Of a stretch of DNA of 64,000 bases, positions 48,913-61,520 are shown one piece after another. Source of the DNA: Lamellibrachia satsuma. Taxonomy: Eukaryota > Annelida > Polychaeta > Sabellida > Siboglinidae. The translations under genes were made by a program, and so were the position numbers. The notes beneath the pieces are model-generated. The model saw only the letters and a program-made list of their open reading frames with translations. It was not told the origin of the DNA and ran no database searches. The stretch is from assembly GCA_033239005.1 (NCBI GenBank), contig BSQZ01000034.1:770001-834000 (forward strand), given 5' to 3'. How positions within the stretch are numbered: position 1 is the stretch's first letter; each line of letters opens with the position of its first letter.

Positions 48913-51657
48913 CTTACTTACTTACTTATGCCCACCGCCCCTCTTGGGGCATAGGCCGTCGACAACAGATCGCCAGAGTCCCCTGTCCTGGGCCATCCTC
49001 TCTAACTGGTTCCAGGTGTAGCCCGTCTTCCTGGTGTCTGCCTGGAGGTCCCGTCGCCACGTGTTTCTTGGTCGTCCTCTTCTCCGTTTGCCTTGAGGAT
49101 TCCATGTCAACGCTTGCCTGGTGGTGCTTGTTACTGGTTTTCGGAGCGAGTGGCCAATCCAGGCCCATCTTCTTCTTCTGATTTCCTCTTCGACAGGTCG
49201 TTGTCGTGTCTTTTCCCATAATTCACTGTTGCTGATGGTGTCTGGCCAGTGGATCTGGAGGATTCTTCTCAGGCAGTTGTTGACAAAGGTCTGCACTTTG
49301 TTGATGGTGGTGTTGGTTATCCTCCATGTCTCTGCTCCATACAACAAGACCATCTTCACGTTGGAGTTGAACAACCGGATCTTTGTGCGTGATGACAGTA
49401 CCCTGGAGCTCCAGATGTTCTTCAGTTGCAGGAATGCCACTCTTGCCTTGCCTATCCTTGCTCTGACGTCTGCGTCTGTGCCGCCCCGTTTGTTGATGAC
49501 ACTGCCGAGGTATGTGAAGGTCTCTACCTCCTCCAGTGCATTCCCCTCCAGTGTGACTGGATCAGTGCTGGCTGCATTCATCCTGATGACCTTGGTCTTT
49601 CCTTTGTGGATGTTCAGGCCCACTTGTAAGGAGACAGCTGCCAGTTCTGTCGTCTTGTCCTGCATCTGTTGATGGCTGTGAGACAGCAGTGCCAAGTCAT
49701 CGGCGAAGTCCAGGTCTTCAAGTTGCGTCCATAGTGTCCACTGGATCCCACTTGTCCTCTGTACTGTGGTCATCTTCATAATCTAGTCAATGGCCAGGAG
49801 GAAGAGGAATGGGGACAGCAGGCAGCCTTGTCTTACTCCAGTCTTTACCTCGAAGCGACAGGTGAACTGTCCTCCATGGATTACCCTATAGCCTGTTCCG
49901 TCATAGCTGTTCTTGATTAGGTTGACCAGTTTAGTGGGTACCCCATAGTGTCGTAGCAGTTTCCAGAGGGTCTTCCTGTCAACACTGTCAAATGCCTTTT
50001 CATAGTTAACGAAGTTCACGTAGAGGGAAGAGTTCCATTCTAAGGATTGCTCTATTATGATGCGCAATGTTGCGATCTGGTCTAAACATGATCTGTTCTG
50101 GCGGAATCCGGCTTGCTGGTCTCTAAGCATTGGGTCGACCATATCTTTCATCCTTTCCAAGATGATCCTGTTGAAGACTTTCCCTGGCACTGACAGGAGT
50201 GTGATCCCTCTGTAGTTAGCACAATTTCTGATGTCTCCTTTCTTGGGGATCTTGATGAGGTAGCCTTCTCTCCAGTATGCTGGCACTTCTTCCTCTTCCC
50301 ATATCTTCCCAAATAGAGGGAAAAGTAGTTCCACGGAAGTGTCTACAACTGCCTTGAGTGCTTCTGCCGGAATATCATCAGGCCCTGATGCCTTATTGTT
50401 CTTCAGCTGTTGTACAGCTTTCTTGATTTCTTCTCTGGCAGGTCTGTCGCAGTTAATAGGTAGGTCATCTTCTGCTGGGTGGATGACAGGCGGGTTTGGC
50501 GGGGCGGTTCTGTTCAGGAGTTCCTCGAAATGCTCGGCCCATCTGTCCAGCTGTTGTTCATTTCCTATGATAGCATTTCCCTCTTTGTCCTTCACTGGTC
50601 GCTCTGGGTGGCAGTACTTGCCTGACAGTTTCCTGGTAGTGTCGTAAAGCTCTTTCATGTTTCCTCTTCCTGCTGCCTGTTCCGCTTCCTCTGCCAGGCT
50701 GTCGATGTAGTTTCTCTTGTCCACCTTTATGCTCTTCTTTACTTCTCTGTTGACTTCTGCATATTCTTCTTGCGCTTTTGACTTTGCTGTTCTTGTGCGG
50801 CTGTTGTTTACTGCTGTTTTCTTCTCCTTCCGCATCTGGACCTTGCGCAAAGTTTCCACTGAAATCCACTCTTTCTGCTGCGGTGTCCTGGGGCCAACAA
50901 CTTCCTGGCAGGTTGATGTCCATGTCTCTTTTATGTTCTGCCACTGCTTGTTTAGGTCAGTTTCTTCTTCGAGCAGCTCTTGCAGCACTTGGAATCTGTT
51001 GGTGAGCTTCAATCTGTATTCCTCTCTTGTCTGTGCATCCTTCAGGAAGCTGACATTGTACTTTTTTCGCTTCACTGCTGTCTCCATTCGGTTTTTCTTC
51101 AGTTTCAGCTTCAGTATGGCAACAAGCAGGTGGTGGTCAGACGCAGCATCAGCTCCTCTCTTCACTCTCACGTCCTGAAGGGACCTTCTGAATGTCTTGC
51201 CTATGCAGATGTGGTCTATCTGGTTCTCTGTCACGTGATCTGGTGATACCCAAGTAGCTTTATGTATCCTTTTGTGTGGGAAGATGCTGCCTCCGATGAC
51301 AATCTTGTTAAGGGCGCATGTGTCAGCAAATCTCTCGCCGTTTTCGTTTATCTCTCCCAATCCATGTTTTCCCATTACTTCTTCATACCCAGTGTTGTCC
51401 TTTCCAGTCTTTGCATTGAAATCTCCCATTAGGATGTTGACATATTTCACTGGACACTTGTCGATGATCGTTTGTAGTCTGTTATAAAACTGATCTTTGT
51501 TTTCTTCATCGCTGTCGTTTGTAGGTGCGTAGCACTGGATGACATTCATTTTTATCTTCTTCTTCTTTGTTCTGAAGGATGCTGTGATGATTCTTGGTCC
51601 ATGAGCTTCCCACCCTATCAGCGCACTCTGTGCCGCTCTTGACAGCATGAGCGCTAT
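48913..51657 (-). mobile_element. RTE-type LINE, 5'-truncated, with target-site duplication
   Basis: The minus-strand frame 51663-49783 (626 aa) carries an endonuclease (MNVIQCYAPTNDSDEE, NILMGDFNAKTGKDN, ATWVSPDHVTENQIDHICIG, ASDHHLLVA). The reverse transcriptase follows (IPKKGDIRNCANYRGITLLS, AFDSVDR, GVRQGCLLSPFLF). The frame 49779-48922 (285 aa) continues with DFADDLALL and the RTE tail ([26 protein letters not shown]). One TAG at AID*IMKM separates them, where Trp would be expected. Motif A reads NFVNYEKAFDS, with Asn where the catalytic Asp normally sits. ATACACACAA is present at both edges (48903-48912, 51658-51667). The 3' end is a TAAGTAAGTAAG-type tail. The N-terminal part of the endonuclease is missing. 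Confidence 0.93.
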
Positions 51658-52200
51658 ATACACACAAGCGTTATGCCATTTGTTTCAGTAATGAATGCAG
51701 CTTGAAGCTGCCATTTTGTAAGCGCACAAATGGGTCCATAGTGATTGTTCGTACATGCATACAAATTGGGGTGTATACGTCGAAGGAACCAAAGTGGGCG
51801 GTTTACGTAAATTTCGTAATACCTATGTGCAACTGTTAGCAAAAGCATGCGTGTCTTAACAATTTTTACGTGATCTACCTAATACATCCACCGAACGCTT
51901 CGTGAAACCGGCATTTGTACATTATTGAGTCGTGGGCATACAGTTGTTATTGTCAAAGACCCAAGCTCTTGTTTTTTATCTCGTTATTATCTTGAAATAA
52001 AACTCAGTAATGAAATGATAATGTGCTATAAAAACGCAATTTATTACATATGAGGTAAAATGCTCTGACGTCGTATAACGTGCTCTGGTTAATGCATTCG
52101 TGCTGCATGAAAATAAACTGACGGTTTCTTTCTTCTACTCGAAAGAAGAATATATGTTTTGTTTTTATTATGCTTTTGTGAAACATACATTTTAGAGGAA

Positions 52201-52317
52201 ATGTCTTTGCTTCCCGCTGCGTCATACCTTCTAGTGTTACAGTTTGCCATCATCAGACTTTGCAGCCCTGCTGCCTCTTCATCTGAAGCTGTGTTGTTGG
52301 GACAGTTGCTTTGGCAA
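52201..52317 (+). other. Possible signal-peptide exon in palindrome 2 (unsupported gene)
   Basis: ATG at 52201 opens 39 codons (MSLLPAASYLLVLQFAIIRL, then CSPAASSSEAVLLGQLLWQ) ending at a donor A|GTAAGG. The inverted copy on the right (minus strand, 56390 downward) keeps MFLLPGASNLL but soon stops. No following exon was identified. Confidence 0.2.
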
Positions 52318-52329
52318 GTAAGGTATTAT

Positions 52330-52510
52330 CATACGGGCTAGGTGGTTCGGCCTTGCACCGAATAAGTCGACTGGGTTTGTCGGCGTGTCCGGAAAGACTG
52401 CGGCTTTGTCAAATGAGGAGAAGCTGTCTATGTGGTTTTGCGTTGCGCCGAATAGGTCAATTGAGTTTGTTGGCGCGTCTCGGCAAGGCAGTGGATCTAT
52501 CCTTCGAAGA
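52330..52510. repeat. Duplicated 90-bp unit, also in the other arm
   Basis: Two units with GGTTCGGCCTTGCACCGAAT / GGTTTTGCGTTGCGCCGAAT and GTTTGTCGGCGTGTC follow one another. The inverted pair lies at about 55860-56080. Open frames on both strands reflect the repeat. Confidence 0.7.
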
Positions 52511-53169
52511 AGTATTTTCCTTCGGTTTTGTTCGCCAATTTGTGTCACTGATCTGCACACTGCTTGAGGGGGAAATTGTTCTACTCCCCTTATGTCACCA
52601 TAATGTTCATTGAGGGTACTTGAATTTATTTGGGAAACCATGCCATGGCCAAATTCAAATACATCAACTACTAGATCGTTACATATTCTCCTTTCGACAT
52701 CTGGAATTTCTCATGTGATAACTGATCTAGTCTTGTGTGAAACCACGCAATGTCCGACATGTTTGCAACATTCTTAGCTGCAGTATCAACCTGACTGTAA
52801 AAAAAACACTTCACCTTCACATTAATGTATATACTAGCCATGTCTATCTAGGAATACATATTGTCCATATGATCTATAATGTATACTATTACGCTAGCCA
52901 TTTCTCAGGCTCATAATGTATTCCCTGACAAGCCTTTCGGCATTGACCATATCCGATATGACACTTAACTTGTATATCCTTGTCTAGAACAAGACAGTGT
53001 TTATGCATCTGTCCGACATGTTTGCAGCTTAAATATCTGCAACAATTGAACTTGTCGGACTAGACTGGCCTAAATTTGAAATGATGAAAACGCAACAGTC
53101 GTGAAGACTGCAAAACAGTGGTCAACCACGATCAATTCCCAAGAAACCAGTCAACCCAAATCCATGCAA

Positions 53170-55100
53170 GCTGCTTTTGTGGTGATTACTTGCATTTTTT
53201 AGAATGGTGTTCTCTTCCTCCAAGTGGCTGATGATAATGTAGGGCCAACGTATCCTGAACATTAATCTTGGTCTATTTCACTCATTTATTTGCACATTGC
53301 AACCTAAAGAATTGAACCATCTTCCCATCACATGACTATACCTTTTCTTCTTCAGTGACCATGCTCATTGATACTCATTCAGTGTTCCCATATTCTAACA
53401 TCGCTTCGTCCATCTTGTAGATTGCTTTCCATAGGTTGACGTAACGTCTTTGCTGCCACTGGTGATGTGCTAGGATTATCGATGTTTTCGTTAGAGTGTG
53501 TGTTAGCTCATCGCTCTTGACATACAATTAGTCTCCCAGCAATACAGTCAGCAGAACTGCTATTTGCCCGTACCTGGGGTAATACGATCCACTGTTTCAA
53601 ATATTGATTGAACGATAACGACCAGTTTGTGTTGGGGCCATCAATTCAATATCATTCTCCTATCAACATCCCAAATTCTAATTCAACATGTTGGCATTCA
53701 GAGCATATCAGTATCGCGTCCACGCCGATACATTATTCACAACCATTCACACTACAATTACTTTATTTCCGCAAGACGTACTTTACTTTACGACAAACAA
53801 CATCATCTTCCATTACTCCATGTGAGAAACCAAACTACTTGGTGACGCAAATGCAGTGTTGTTGTCAGGTATATAAAAGAGGGTTTGGGGCAGGCATTTC
53901 AGGAAACGAGCGTGTGATACCAGAGGTGGGTCTAGACTTGTTGACAAGGAATTCTTAACCGGTCGTAGTCATGTGTCGTTCTACTTAAGAACGGATGGGG
54001 GGTGCGCGGGACGACACATGCATCGTTCTACATACAGAATGGTTAATATTAGCCGGCTGCTAATACTTCAGTATTTCCACTGACACTATTTCCGATGCAG
54101 GCCTATATGCGTTGTCCTGTACCGTAATATTTGCTTAAAATATCCATGGGAAAAGGGGTGTCTAAGATCCCCAATTGCCTAAATTGGGTATTTTATTATA
54201 CACGTGTTCAATGCGCGCCGTTCGATGCAGGGTTACAATAATCACTGAAACTCGGCTAAAACCATATGACACTGCTGCTTACACAGCTGAAATTTCTCCA
54301 TCTTGTGCGATTTTCATCATCGACCACGTTCGTTTGGAATTTGTTATCGGACCATTTAAAGTAATTTCACATTTTCCCTTATTTCTCTAGGTTAGAATGC
54401 ATGTAGTGTGACATTTCAGATTCTCCTGTGGTGTGTACGCTACCCTAGTAGGTGATGTTACTCTTCGTTATCCGCCAGGCGGCGATAGAGTTTGGCCACC
54501 CTGATTACTAATGTGCTGCCACTGCGGACTTGATGTGCGACGAAGACTATGACATGAAACCAATACAGAGATGGACGCATATTCCAGTACTTGTGTTGTA
54601 GTTCATTATGTACAGTAATTCGTGGACCCAAAGAAGTCATCTGACACACCAAACGGTGTCTCATATGATAAACTTCTACACTGCTATCAGAACGACGGCG
54701 CTGGAAATCTCGTGGGCCCGCCGCGAAAACGGCGCGCTCCACGGTCGAGCTTAGACAACCAGGTTTTCTGCAATTCAGCACCTGCATACATCCTAACCAA
54801 CGTCGGACTCTGCATTTGACGTTGAGTATGAATTATCTCTTTCGTACGGCAATTTAGCGAGATTAGCTAAAGAAACTTTGCTCCCTGGCCTGGGTGACGG
54901 AGACTGCAAATCATGTGCGTTTTCCCTTTGCAAGTCCCCACTTCTCTATATTGTATAATTTGCATACATGTACGCACATGTTCCAGCTGTCTTATATCTG
55001 TGAATTCATTCAACAGCGAGATATAGCTGTACATGTATGGTATATCATAGCCAACGTTTTTGTTACAAGTGTCGAGTAAACAAACGGTTTAAGTCGACGT
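53170..55100. other. Spacer of palindrome 2: TATA-like motif, no supported gene
   Basis: GGTATATAAAAGAGGG at 53869-53884 is a consensus TATA box, but no convincing first exon follows. 53190-53400 shows partial direct similarity to 57955-58160 (TGGTGTTCT.TTCCTC and ATCACATGACTATACC). The 116-aa and 109-aa frames here show no domain. Confidence 0.4.
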
Positions 55101-55104
55101 CTCA

Positions 55105-56850
55105 ATCATCAATTGAATTTGGGTTTGTTGGTTTCTTGGGGATTAATCATGGATGACCACTGTTTTGCTGTCTTCACGACTGTTCTGTTGTCATCATTTC
55201 AAATTTAATCCATATTTAATTTAGTCTGACAAGTTCAATTGTTGTAGATATTTAAACAGCAAAAATGTCGGACAGCTGCATAAACACTGTCTGGTTCCAG
55301 ACAAGGATATACACGATAAATGTATTTGGTCAATGCCGAAAGGCAGTCAGGGAATAAGTATTTTCCTGGGAAATGGCTAGGATAATGGTATACATTAAAG
55401 ATCAAATGGATAACATGTATTCCTAGATAAAAAAAATGTTTAGTAGTTACATTAATGTGAAGGTGAACTGTTTTTACAGTCAGGTTGATACTGCAACTAA
55501 GAATGTTGCAAACATGCATGTCGGACATTGCGTGGTTTCACGCAAGACTAGACAAGCTTTGCATCATAGGAGACATTGGATATGTCGAAAGGAGAATATA
55601 TGACGGTCTAGTAGTTGATGGATATGAGTTTGGCCATGGCATAGTTTCCAAAATGAATTCCAGTATGTTCCTGTCCATGGGCGTACTGTGGGAAACTATC
55701 TAACACGAAATAAGAAGTTGCCACGGTCGTAACGACAGAGTGACCACACAATTCAACCCATTTCATGCTCACACAATTAGCATCATGATGACATGGGGGG
55801 TAGAACAAAGTTCCCCTCCAGCAGTGTGCAGGTAAGTGACACAAAATTGCGAACTAAACCGACGGACAGCCCATCTTCGAAGGCTAGAGCAACTGCCTTC
55901 CTGAGACACGCCGACAAACTCAACTGGCCTACTCGGCGCAAGGCAAAACCACCTAGACCGAGGGACATCATCTACCCAGTTGGCAAAGCGACTGTCTTTC
56001 CGAAACACGCCGACAAATCCAGTCGACTTATTCGGTGCAAGGCCAAACCACCTAGCCCGAATGATAATACCTCAATTGAAAGAGCTACTGTCGCACCGGG
56101 ACAGGTCAACATTCCAGGTCGACTTGTTTAGCTTGATGCCAGCCTAAATATCTTCTGGAACAAATTGGGGACAGGCGGTGGCAGAGTAGCCAGACTGACT
56201 GTTTTGCCGTCACAGCTCTTCTGTTCCCTGAGCTAGGCAACACGGGTCACTGATGCAGCGAATATTCGCAAGACAGAGAAACAGCCCCGCAGATGGCAAG
56301 AGTGTTTCTCATATTCTGCTTGTGACTAGAAAATGATTAACGTCTACAAAGAATAACCGTAGAAGGTTTGACGCACCAGGAAGCAAAAACATTGTATTTA
56401 ACCCGTCTGGTTCACAAAAGGGTAATAAAAAGCAAAACATATTTTCTTCTTTCGAGTAGAAGTCACGAACGCATTGAACAGAGCACGCTATATGACGTCA
56501 GAGTGTTTGACATCTTTACTCATATGTAATAAATTGCTTTGTTATAAAACATTATCAGTTCATTACTCAGTTTTATTTCAAACTAGCCGTGTTGTCCGGT
56601 GGTGCAAAAGATAAACAGTAAGAGCTTGGGTCACTGACAATAACAACTAACAATGGTTGAAACACGTATGTCGTTGCTAACAATTGCATACAGGTATTAA
56701 GAAATTTAAGTAAAACGCCCACGTTGGTTTCTTCGACTTATACACCCCAATGTGTTTGAATGTACGAACTATCACTATGGATCCATTGGTGCGTCTACAA
56801 AATGGCAGCCCAGACTGCCGTACACGCAGACATGCAATATACAAACATAC

Positions 56851-56901
<51 letters not shown>

Positions 56902-57370
56902 CACTCTACTGTATTATATATAAGTAGGCAGACTGAACCATTGTACGAAAACGGCTGTGTCACCTAATCCAATAAAAAATACACATTCCTTCATGTTTCA
57001 AGCTAGACGCTTTTTATATGAAAAACAAAATGCAAGAAACACATTAAGCTGTAGTTATTACTGAAACAAATGGTGCACCACGTGTGCATATCAGAAGAAA
57101 GAAATATGTTCTTTGGACAGTTTAAATTACAATTTTGCAAAAGGGCTTGACATATGCACCAGCAGTTGTCCAGTGGATGTGTGTTGACCGCAGACTGTTT
57201 TAATTGAAACCTTTCGATAGCGAACAATCTTCAAATATACCATGTATATTTGGAATTTCAAGTTAGACATCATCCAAAATGTCGCTATTCAAGACACGAA
57301 GACCTGTTTTTACATTTGTGCCAACATTTTTCCCAAAATTGAATATGTCAATTTTCAGAATAAACATTGG
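55105..57370. repeat. Right arm of second inverted duplication (palindrome 2)
   Basis: Reverse complement of 48640-53165 without the LINE, so it shows the pre-insertion state. It also contains (GA)n at 56851-56898. Its distal part (56900 onward) recurs as a direct repeat at 58465. Confidence 0.8.
56851..56898. repeat. (GA)n microsatellite
   Basis: About 48 bp of GA with one AA interruption. Confidence 0.95.
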
Positions 57371-57715
57371 TAATTTCTCATGAACATAAGTCGCCATCCA
57401 CATCCCACCCTTTTCCACAACTCTTGGACATCAGTTCTCATACACAGTCATCCATAGTCAATCCCCATCCCAACCCAGTCTTTTACACAACCTTCCACAA
57501 CCCTTGTACATCGGTTCCCCACCAACATACTTCCCTATTCCACAGCCCAAATACAATACATGTACATAAAGTGTCGTACATGTATCGTCAACAGGAAAGC
57601 TGTGGCACAATTCCGACATATCCCCCGACATAAGTAGATCCGTTATCGTTACACAACACAACATTTTATGTACTTTATGTTCCTGACCAGTAACCACATC
57701 AGTTAGATTAATGTA
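56900..57715. repeat. Direct duplication, copy A (unexpanded)
   Basis: Shares with 58465-61410 the order TACTGTATTAT, ATTACTGAAACAAAT, TATGCACCAGCAGTTGT, the CCCAATCCCAACCCA region, TGTACATCGGTTC, and ATTCCGACATATC. Copy A has only one or two units of the 30-bp motif (57490-57530). Confidence 0.75.
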
Positions 57716-57785
57716 CACGTAAAGTGACGTGAAAAAAGCAGAAAAAAACTCGTCTGCATTACAAAAAGGGAAGTGTCTTGCCAGT

Positions 57786-57795
57786 GGTATAAAAG
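57786..57795 (+). promoter_or_regulatory. TATA-like motif without assigned gene
   Basis: GGTATAAAAGCACC at 57785-57798. About 95 bp on, ATGCCTGTTAACC opens 27 codons with a hydrophobic core (ILTVYFLYFYLLLCS), but no donor of quality follows. Confidence 0.25.
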
Positions 57796-59069
57796 CACCA
57801 ATTCATTACATGATCAGAAGTGCTTCAAACTACGTCATATCAAGGTTTAACTGTTCACCCTACTTATTGTGACGCAAGGATGCCTGTTAACCTGCCAAAC
57901 AATATATTAACCGTCTACTTTCTGTACTTTTATTTACTGTTGTGTTCTTACGACGTTTTTTGAAACTGGTGTTCTTTTCCTCTATGCGGCGGCTTACATT
58001 TTTGAACCACGATCAACTGGACATAACTGTCTGTCTCTTTCCGGTCATCTACATGCTTAGTGCCACTCTTAGAACAGAACCATTGTCCTATCACATGACC
58101 ATACCATCTCAATTAGTCTATTGTTGTTTGAATGCTCAATGTCACAATCATCCGATTCAAATCTATTATCAACAAGGGCTGTGAAAGGTATGTTCCTACA
58201 TATAGCATTCCAAGGCCTTTTCGACTTATCTGGGAAACATTTAGCTAAGCCACAATTACTGCGCGAAGATTATTCGCTCAGATATTCATCTCTGTATTCA
58301 GACATGTATTCATTTATACTGCTTAGGAAATGTTTCATCTTAATTCCGTTCAGTTTTATGAACATTATGGCCATCATCAATATATCCAAGAAAAAATCAG
58401 GTAAATCGCCCAACTGTTGAAAGTACAAACGAACGCTGTGGACCAACTACTGTGACAGACAGAGACATAAACTACTGTATTATGTAGACGTAAGCAGACT
58501 ATGAAACTTTGCAAGAAAATGGCTGGGTCACGTGTTACAATAAAAAAGTACACATTTCCTTATATTTCATATTGCCATATTGTTTTATTTGAAAAAGAAA
58601 TGTGTAAGAACCACATTATTCTACATTTATTACTGAAACAAATTGTGTCTCATAAGTGTATATATGTAGAAAGGAAATATGTTTTTTGTACATTTTTAAT
58701 AACAGGACCTGTTAATTTTACAAACGTGCTTGAAATATGCACCAGCAGTTGTTGTTCTGTTGGTGTGTGTTGCCAGCAGCTTTAGTCGAAGCTTTTCAAT
58801 ATAGAATAAAAGTCAAGTATATATTATTATATTTGGCATTTCAAGTGAGACATAATCCAAAAGGTATATCAAACATGTAGACCTATTTTTATTTTTGACA
58901 CCATAGGTATTCCCAATATCGAACATGTTTATTTTAAGAACAAAGGCTGACGATTTCCCTCGAACATACACCCCAATCCCAACCCAATCTCTTCCACAAC
59001 CAATGTACATCGGTTCACAACCTTTCGGGTTGTGAGGATAGAGAACCGAACCTTTTCAGAAAGCTTTCA

Positions 59070-60225
59070 ACCCAACCTTTTCAGAAAGCTTTCGATAAAG
59101 TACCACACCAAAGATCGATCTAAAAGCCCATGGTATAGGTAATGATGTAATAAACTGGATAGAAAAGTGGCTTACACACAGAAGACAGAGAGTAATAGTA
59201 GACGGTGAGATTTCAAACTGGAAATCGGTTTTGATTGGGGTACCATAGGAATCAGTATTAGGCCCTATACTATTTTTTGCATATATATAAATGATCTAGA
59301 AGATGACATTTCTAGCAAAGTACTCAAATTTGCAGATGACGCAAACGTATTCAGAAAGATTACAAATGATACAGATAAACAAAGTTTACAGGATGATCTA
59401 GATAAATTAGTTAAATGGTCTGAAAAATGGCAAATGTTATTCAATTTTGGGAAGTGCAAATGTATGCACATAGAAACATGGCCGAAGCATATAAAATTTG
59501 AGATGCTGTACTAGGTAGAACCACAGAGGAAAAGGACTTAGGAGTAACATTTAGTGTTGACATGAAAGTTTCAGAGCAATGTGGTATTGCTGCTACAAAA
59601 GGAAATCAAATTATAGGGCTAATTAGGAGAACTATCATATATACGGAGAAACATCTAATTGTACCCCTGTACAAAACAATAGTTAGACCACATTTGGAAT
59701 ATTGTATTCAAGCATGGAGGCCATAGCGTAAAAAGGACAGATACAAGCAAGAAAGAATACAAAGAAGAGCAACCAAAATGATTACAGAATTGAGAGACCT
59801 TAGTTACGAAAGTCGCCTATTACAATGTGGTTTGTCAACACTAGAGACCAGGAGACTAAGAGGAGACCAAATAGAAGCATTTAAAATAGTGAACGGTTAT
59901 GAGAATGTTGATAGGAATATGTTCTTCAAACTTAAAGAAGGCAGTAGAACCAGAGGACACAAAGCAACATTAGTTAAGGAGCAGTGTAGGTTGGACATGA
60001 GAAAGGGTGATAAATGAATGGAACAAACTGCCAAATGATTGTGTTAATGCTAGTAGTGTGAATATGTTTAAAAAATAATTGATATACATTTGATAAGGGT
60101 GGGCTACACATAGATGAGAACATTGTTGGATTCTCGATAAGCCAATGGCTTCCTCGTCCACTTGCCATCTGGAACTTATTGTTTGGGATGGCAATCTTAT
60201 TAAATATTGTTAAGTCTTGTTAAAC
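59070..60225 (+). mobile_element. CR1-like LINE fragment inside the 30-bp minisatellite
   Basis: Broken frames give FQKAFDKVPHQR (59085), KFADDANVFRKITND (59328), VSEQCGIAATKGNQ (59570), LYKTIVRPHLEYCIQAW and LRDLSYESRLLQCGLSTLET. The 3' tail (ATTGTTAAGTCTTGTTAAAC) passes directly into minisatellite units. On its left, minisatellite-like text (ATGTACATCGGTTC) and a short inverted unit (GGTTGTGAGGATAGAGAACC) precede it. Confidence 0.88.
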
Positions 60226-60229
60226 CCAT

Positions 60230-61290
60230 GTAGTTCGGTTCTCTGTCCTCACAACCCATGTACATCGGTTGTCTATTCTCACACAACTCATGTACGTCGG
60301 TTCTTTATCCTCACAACCCAAGTATATCGGTTATCTATCCTCACAACCCAAGTATATCGGTTATCTATCCTCACAACCCATGTACATCGGTTCTCTGTCC
60401 TCACAACCCAAGTATATCGGTTCTCTATCCTCACAACCCATGTACATCGGTTCTCAGACCTCACAACCTATGTACGTCGGTTATCTAACCTCACAACACA
60501 GTTACATCAGTTATCTGTCCTCACAACACATGTACATCGATTATCTGTCATCACAACCCATGTACATCGGTTTTCAGACCTCACAACTTATGTATGTCGG
60601 TTATCTAACCTCACCACACATGTACATCGGTTCTCTGTCCTCACAACCCATGCACATCGGTTCTCTATCCTCACAACCCATGTACATCGGTTATCTATCC
60701 TCACAACCTAAGTATATCGGTTCTCTGTCCTCACAACCAATGTACATCGGTTATCTGTCCTCACAACCCAAGTATATCGGTTCTCTGTCCTCACAACCCA
60801 TGTACATCGGTATCTATCCTCACAACCCAAGTATATCGGTTCTCTGTCCTCACAACCCATGTACATCGGTTCACTGTCCTAACAACCTAAGTATATCGGT
60901 TCTCTATCCTCACAACCCATGTACATCGGATTTCTGTCCTCACAACCCACGTACATCGGTTATCTATCCTCACAACCCATGTACATCGGTTCTCAGACTT
61001 CTCAACTGATGTACGTCGGTTATCTAACCTCACAACACATGTACATCGGTTTTCTGTCCTCACAACCCATGTACGTCGGTTCTCTATCCTCACAACCCAT
61101 GTACATCGGTTCTCTGTCCTCACAACCCACGTACATCGGTTATCTATCCTCACAACCCATGTACATCGGTTCTCTATCCTCACAACCCATGTACATCGAT
61201 TCGCAGACATCACAACCTATGTACGTCGGTTATCTAAACTCACAACACATGTACATCGGTTCTCTGTCCTCACAACCCATGAATATCATG
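60230..61290. repeat. 30-bp minisatellite, about 35 copies
   Basis: The unit is near CCTCACAACCCATGTACATC followed by GGTTCTCTGT. Common variants are AAGTATATC and ATGTACGTC. The 30-bp period keeps long frames open on both strands (up to 246 aa). Confidence 0.97.
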
Positions 61291-61427
61291 TGAGAGTAAA
61301 ATATCGTACACGAATTGTAACAAGCACGATTCCGACATATCGTCCGGCTGATGTAGATTCATTATAGATACACACTATATCATTTAATATGCCTGTTATG
61401 TTACTGGCGAGTATCCTTGTCAGAATC

Positions 61428-61520
61428 AGAATCAGCATCAGTTTATTATTGGCAACTGTACAGTTGGATTATACATACAGTCACGATAAAATATACAAAG
61501 CCACGCAGGTATAATTATGC
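61428..61520 (-). mobile_element. LINE 3' tail
   Basis: CAGAATCAGAATCAGCATCA followed by GTTTATTATTGG is the reverse complement of a LINE end with short tandem CTGATT units. No coding part is attached. Confidence 0.4.

Larger units (their letters stand above)
48640..53165. repeat. Left arm of second inverted duplication (palindrome 2)
   Basis: Apart from the LINE at 48913-51657, this arm is the reverse complement of 55105-57370. Matched blocks include GAAACCACGCAATGTCCGAC (52738) with its inverse near 55530, the AAGAAGAATATATGTTTTG block (52143) against 56440-56460, and CACAACAATTGAAC-type text at 53040 against 55220. The unpaired spacer is 53165-55105. Confidence 0.8.
58465..61410. repeat. 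Direct duplication, copy B (expanded)
   Basis: Same order of words as copy A, interrupted by a CR1-like LINE (59070-60225) and an expanded 30-bp array (60230-61290). The far end resumes with CGTACACGAATTGTAACAAG and ATTCCGACATATCG as in 57575-57640. Confidence 0.72.

Noticed and set aside
50339..51487. Plus-strand frames over the RTE LINE (for example 153 and 183 aa)
   Set aside because: Shadows of the minus-strand endonuclease and reverse-transcriptase frames.
55793..56131. 112-aa Lys/Pro-rich frame with two internal repeats
   Set aside because: The repeat is a duplicated 90-bp DNA unit found inverted at 52330-52510, open on the opposite strand as well. No consistent coding frame between arms.
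60217..61293. 164- to 246-aa repetitive proteins on both strands
   Set aside because: The 30-bp period guarantees open frames, several frames are open at once, and a dead LINE sits at the array edge.
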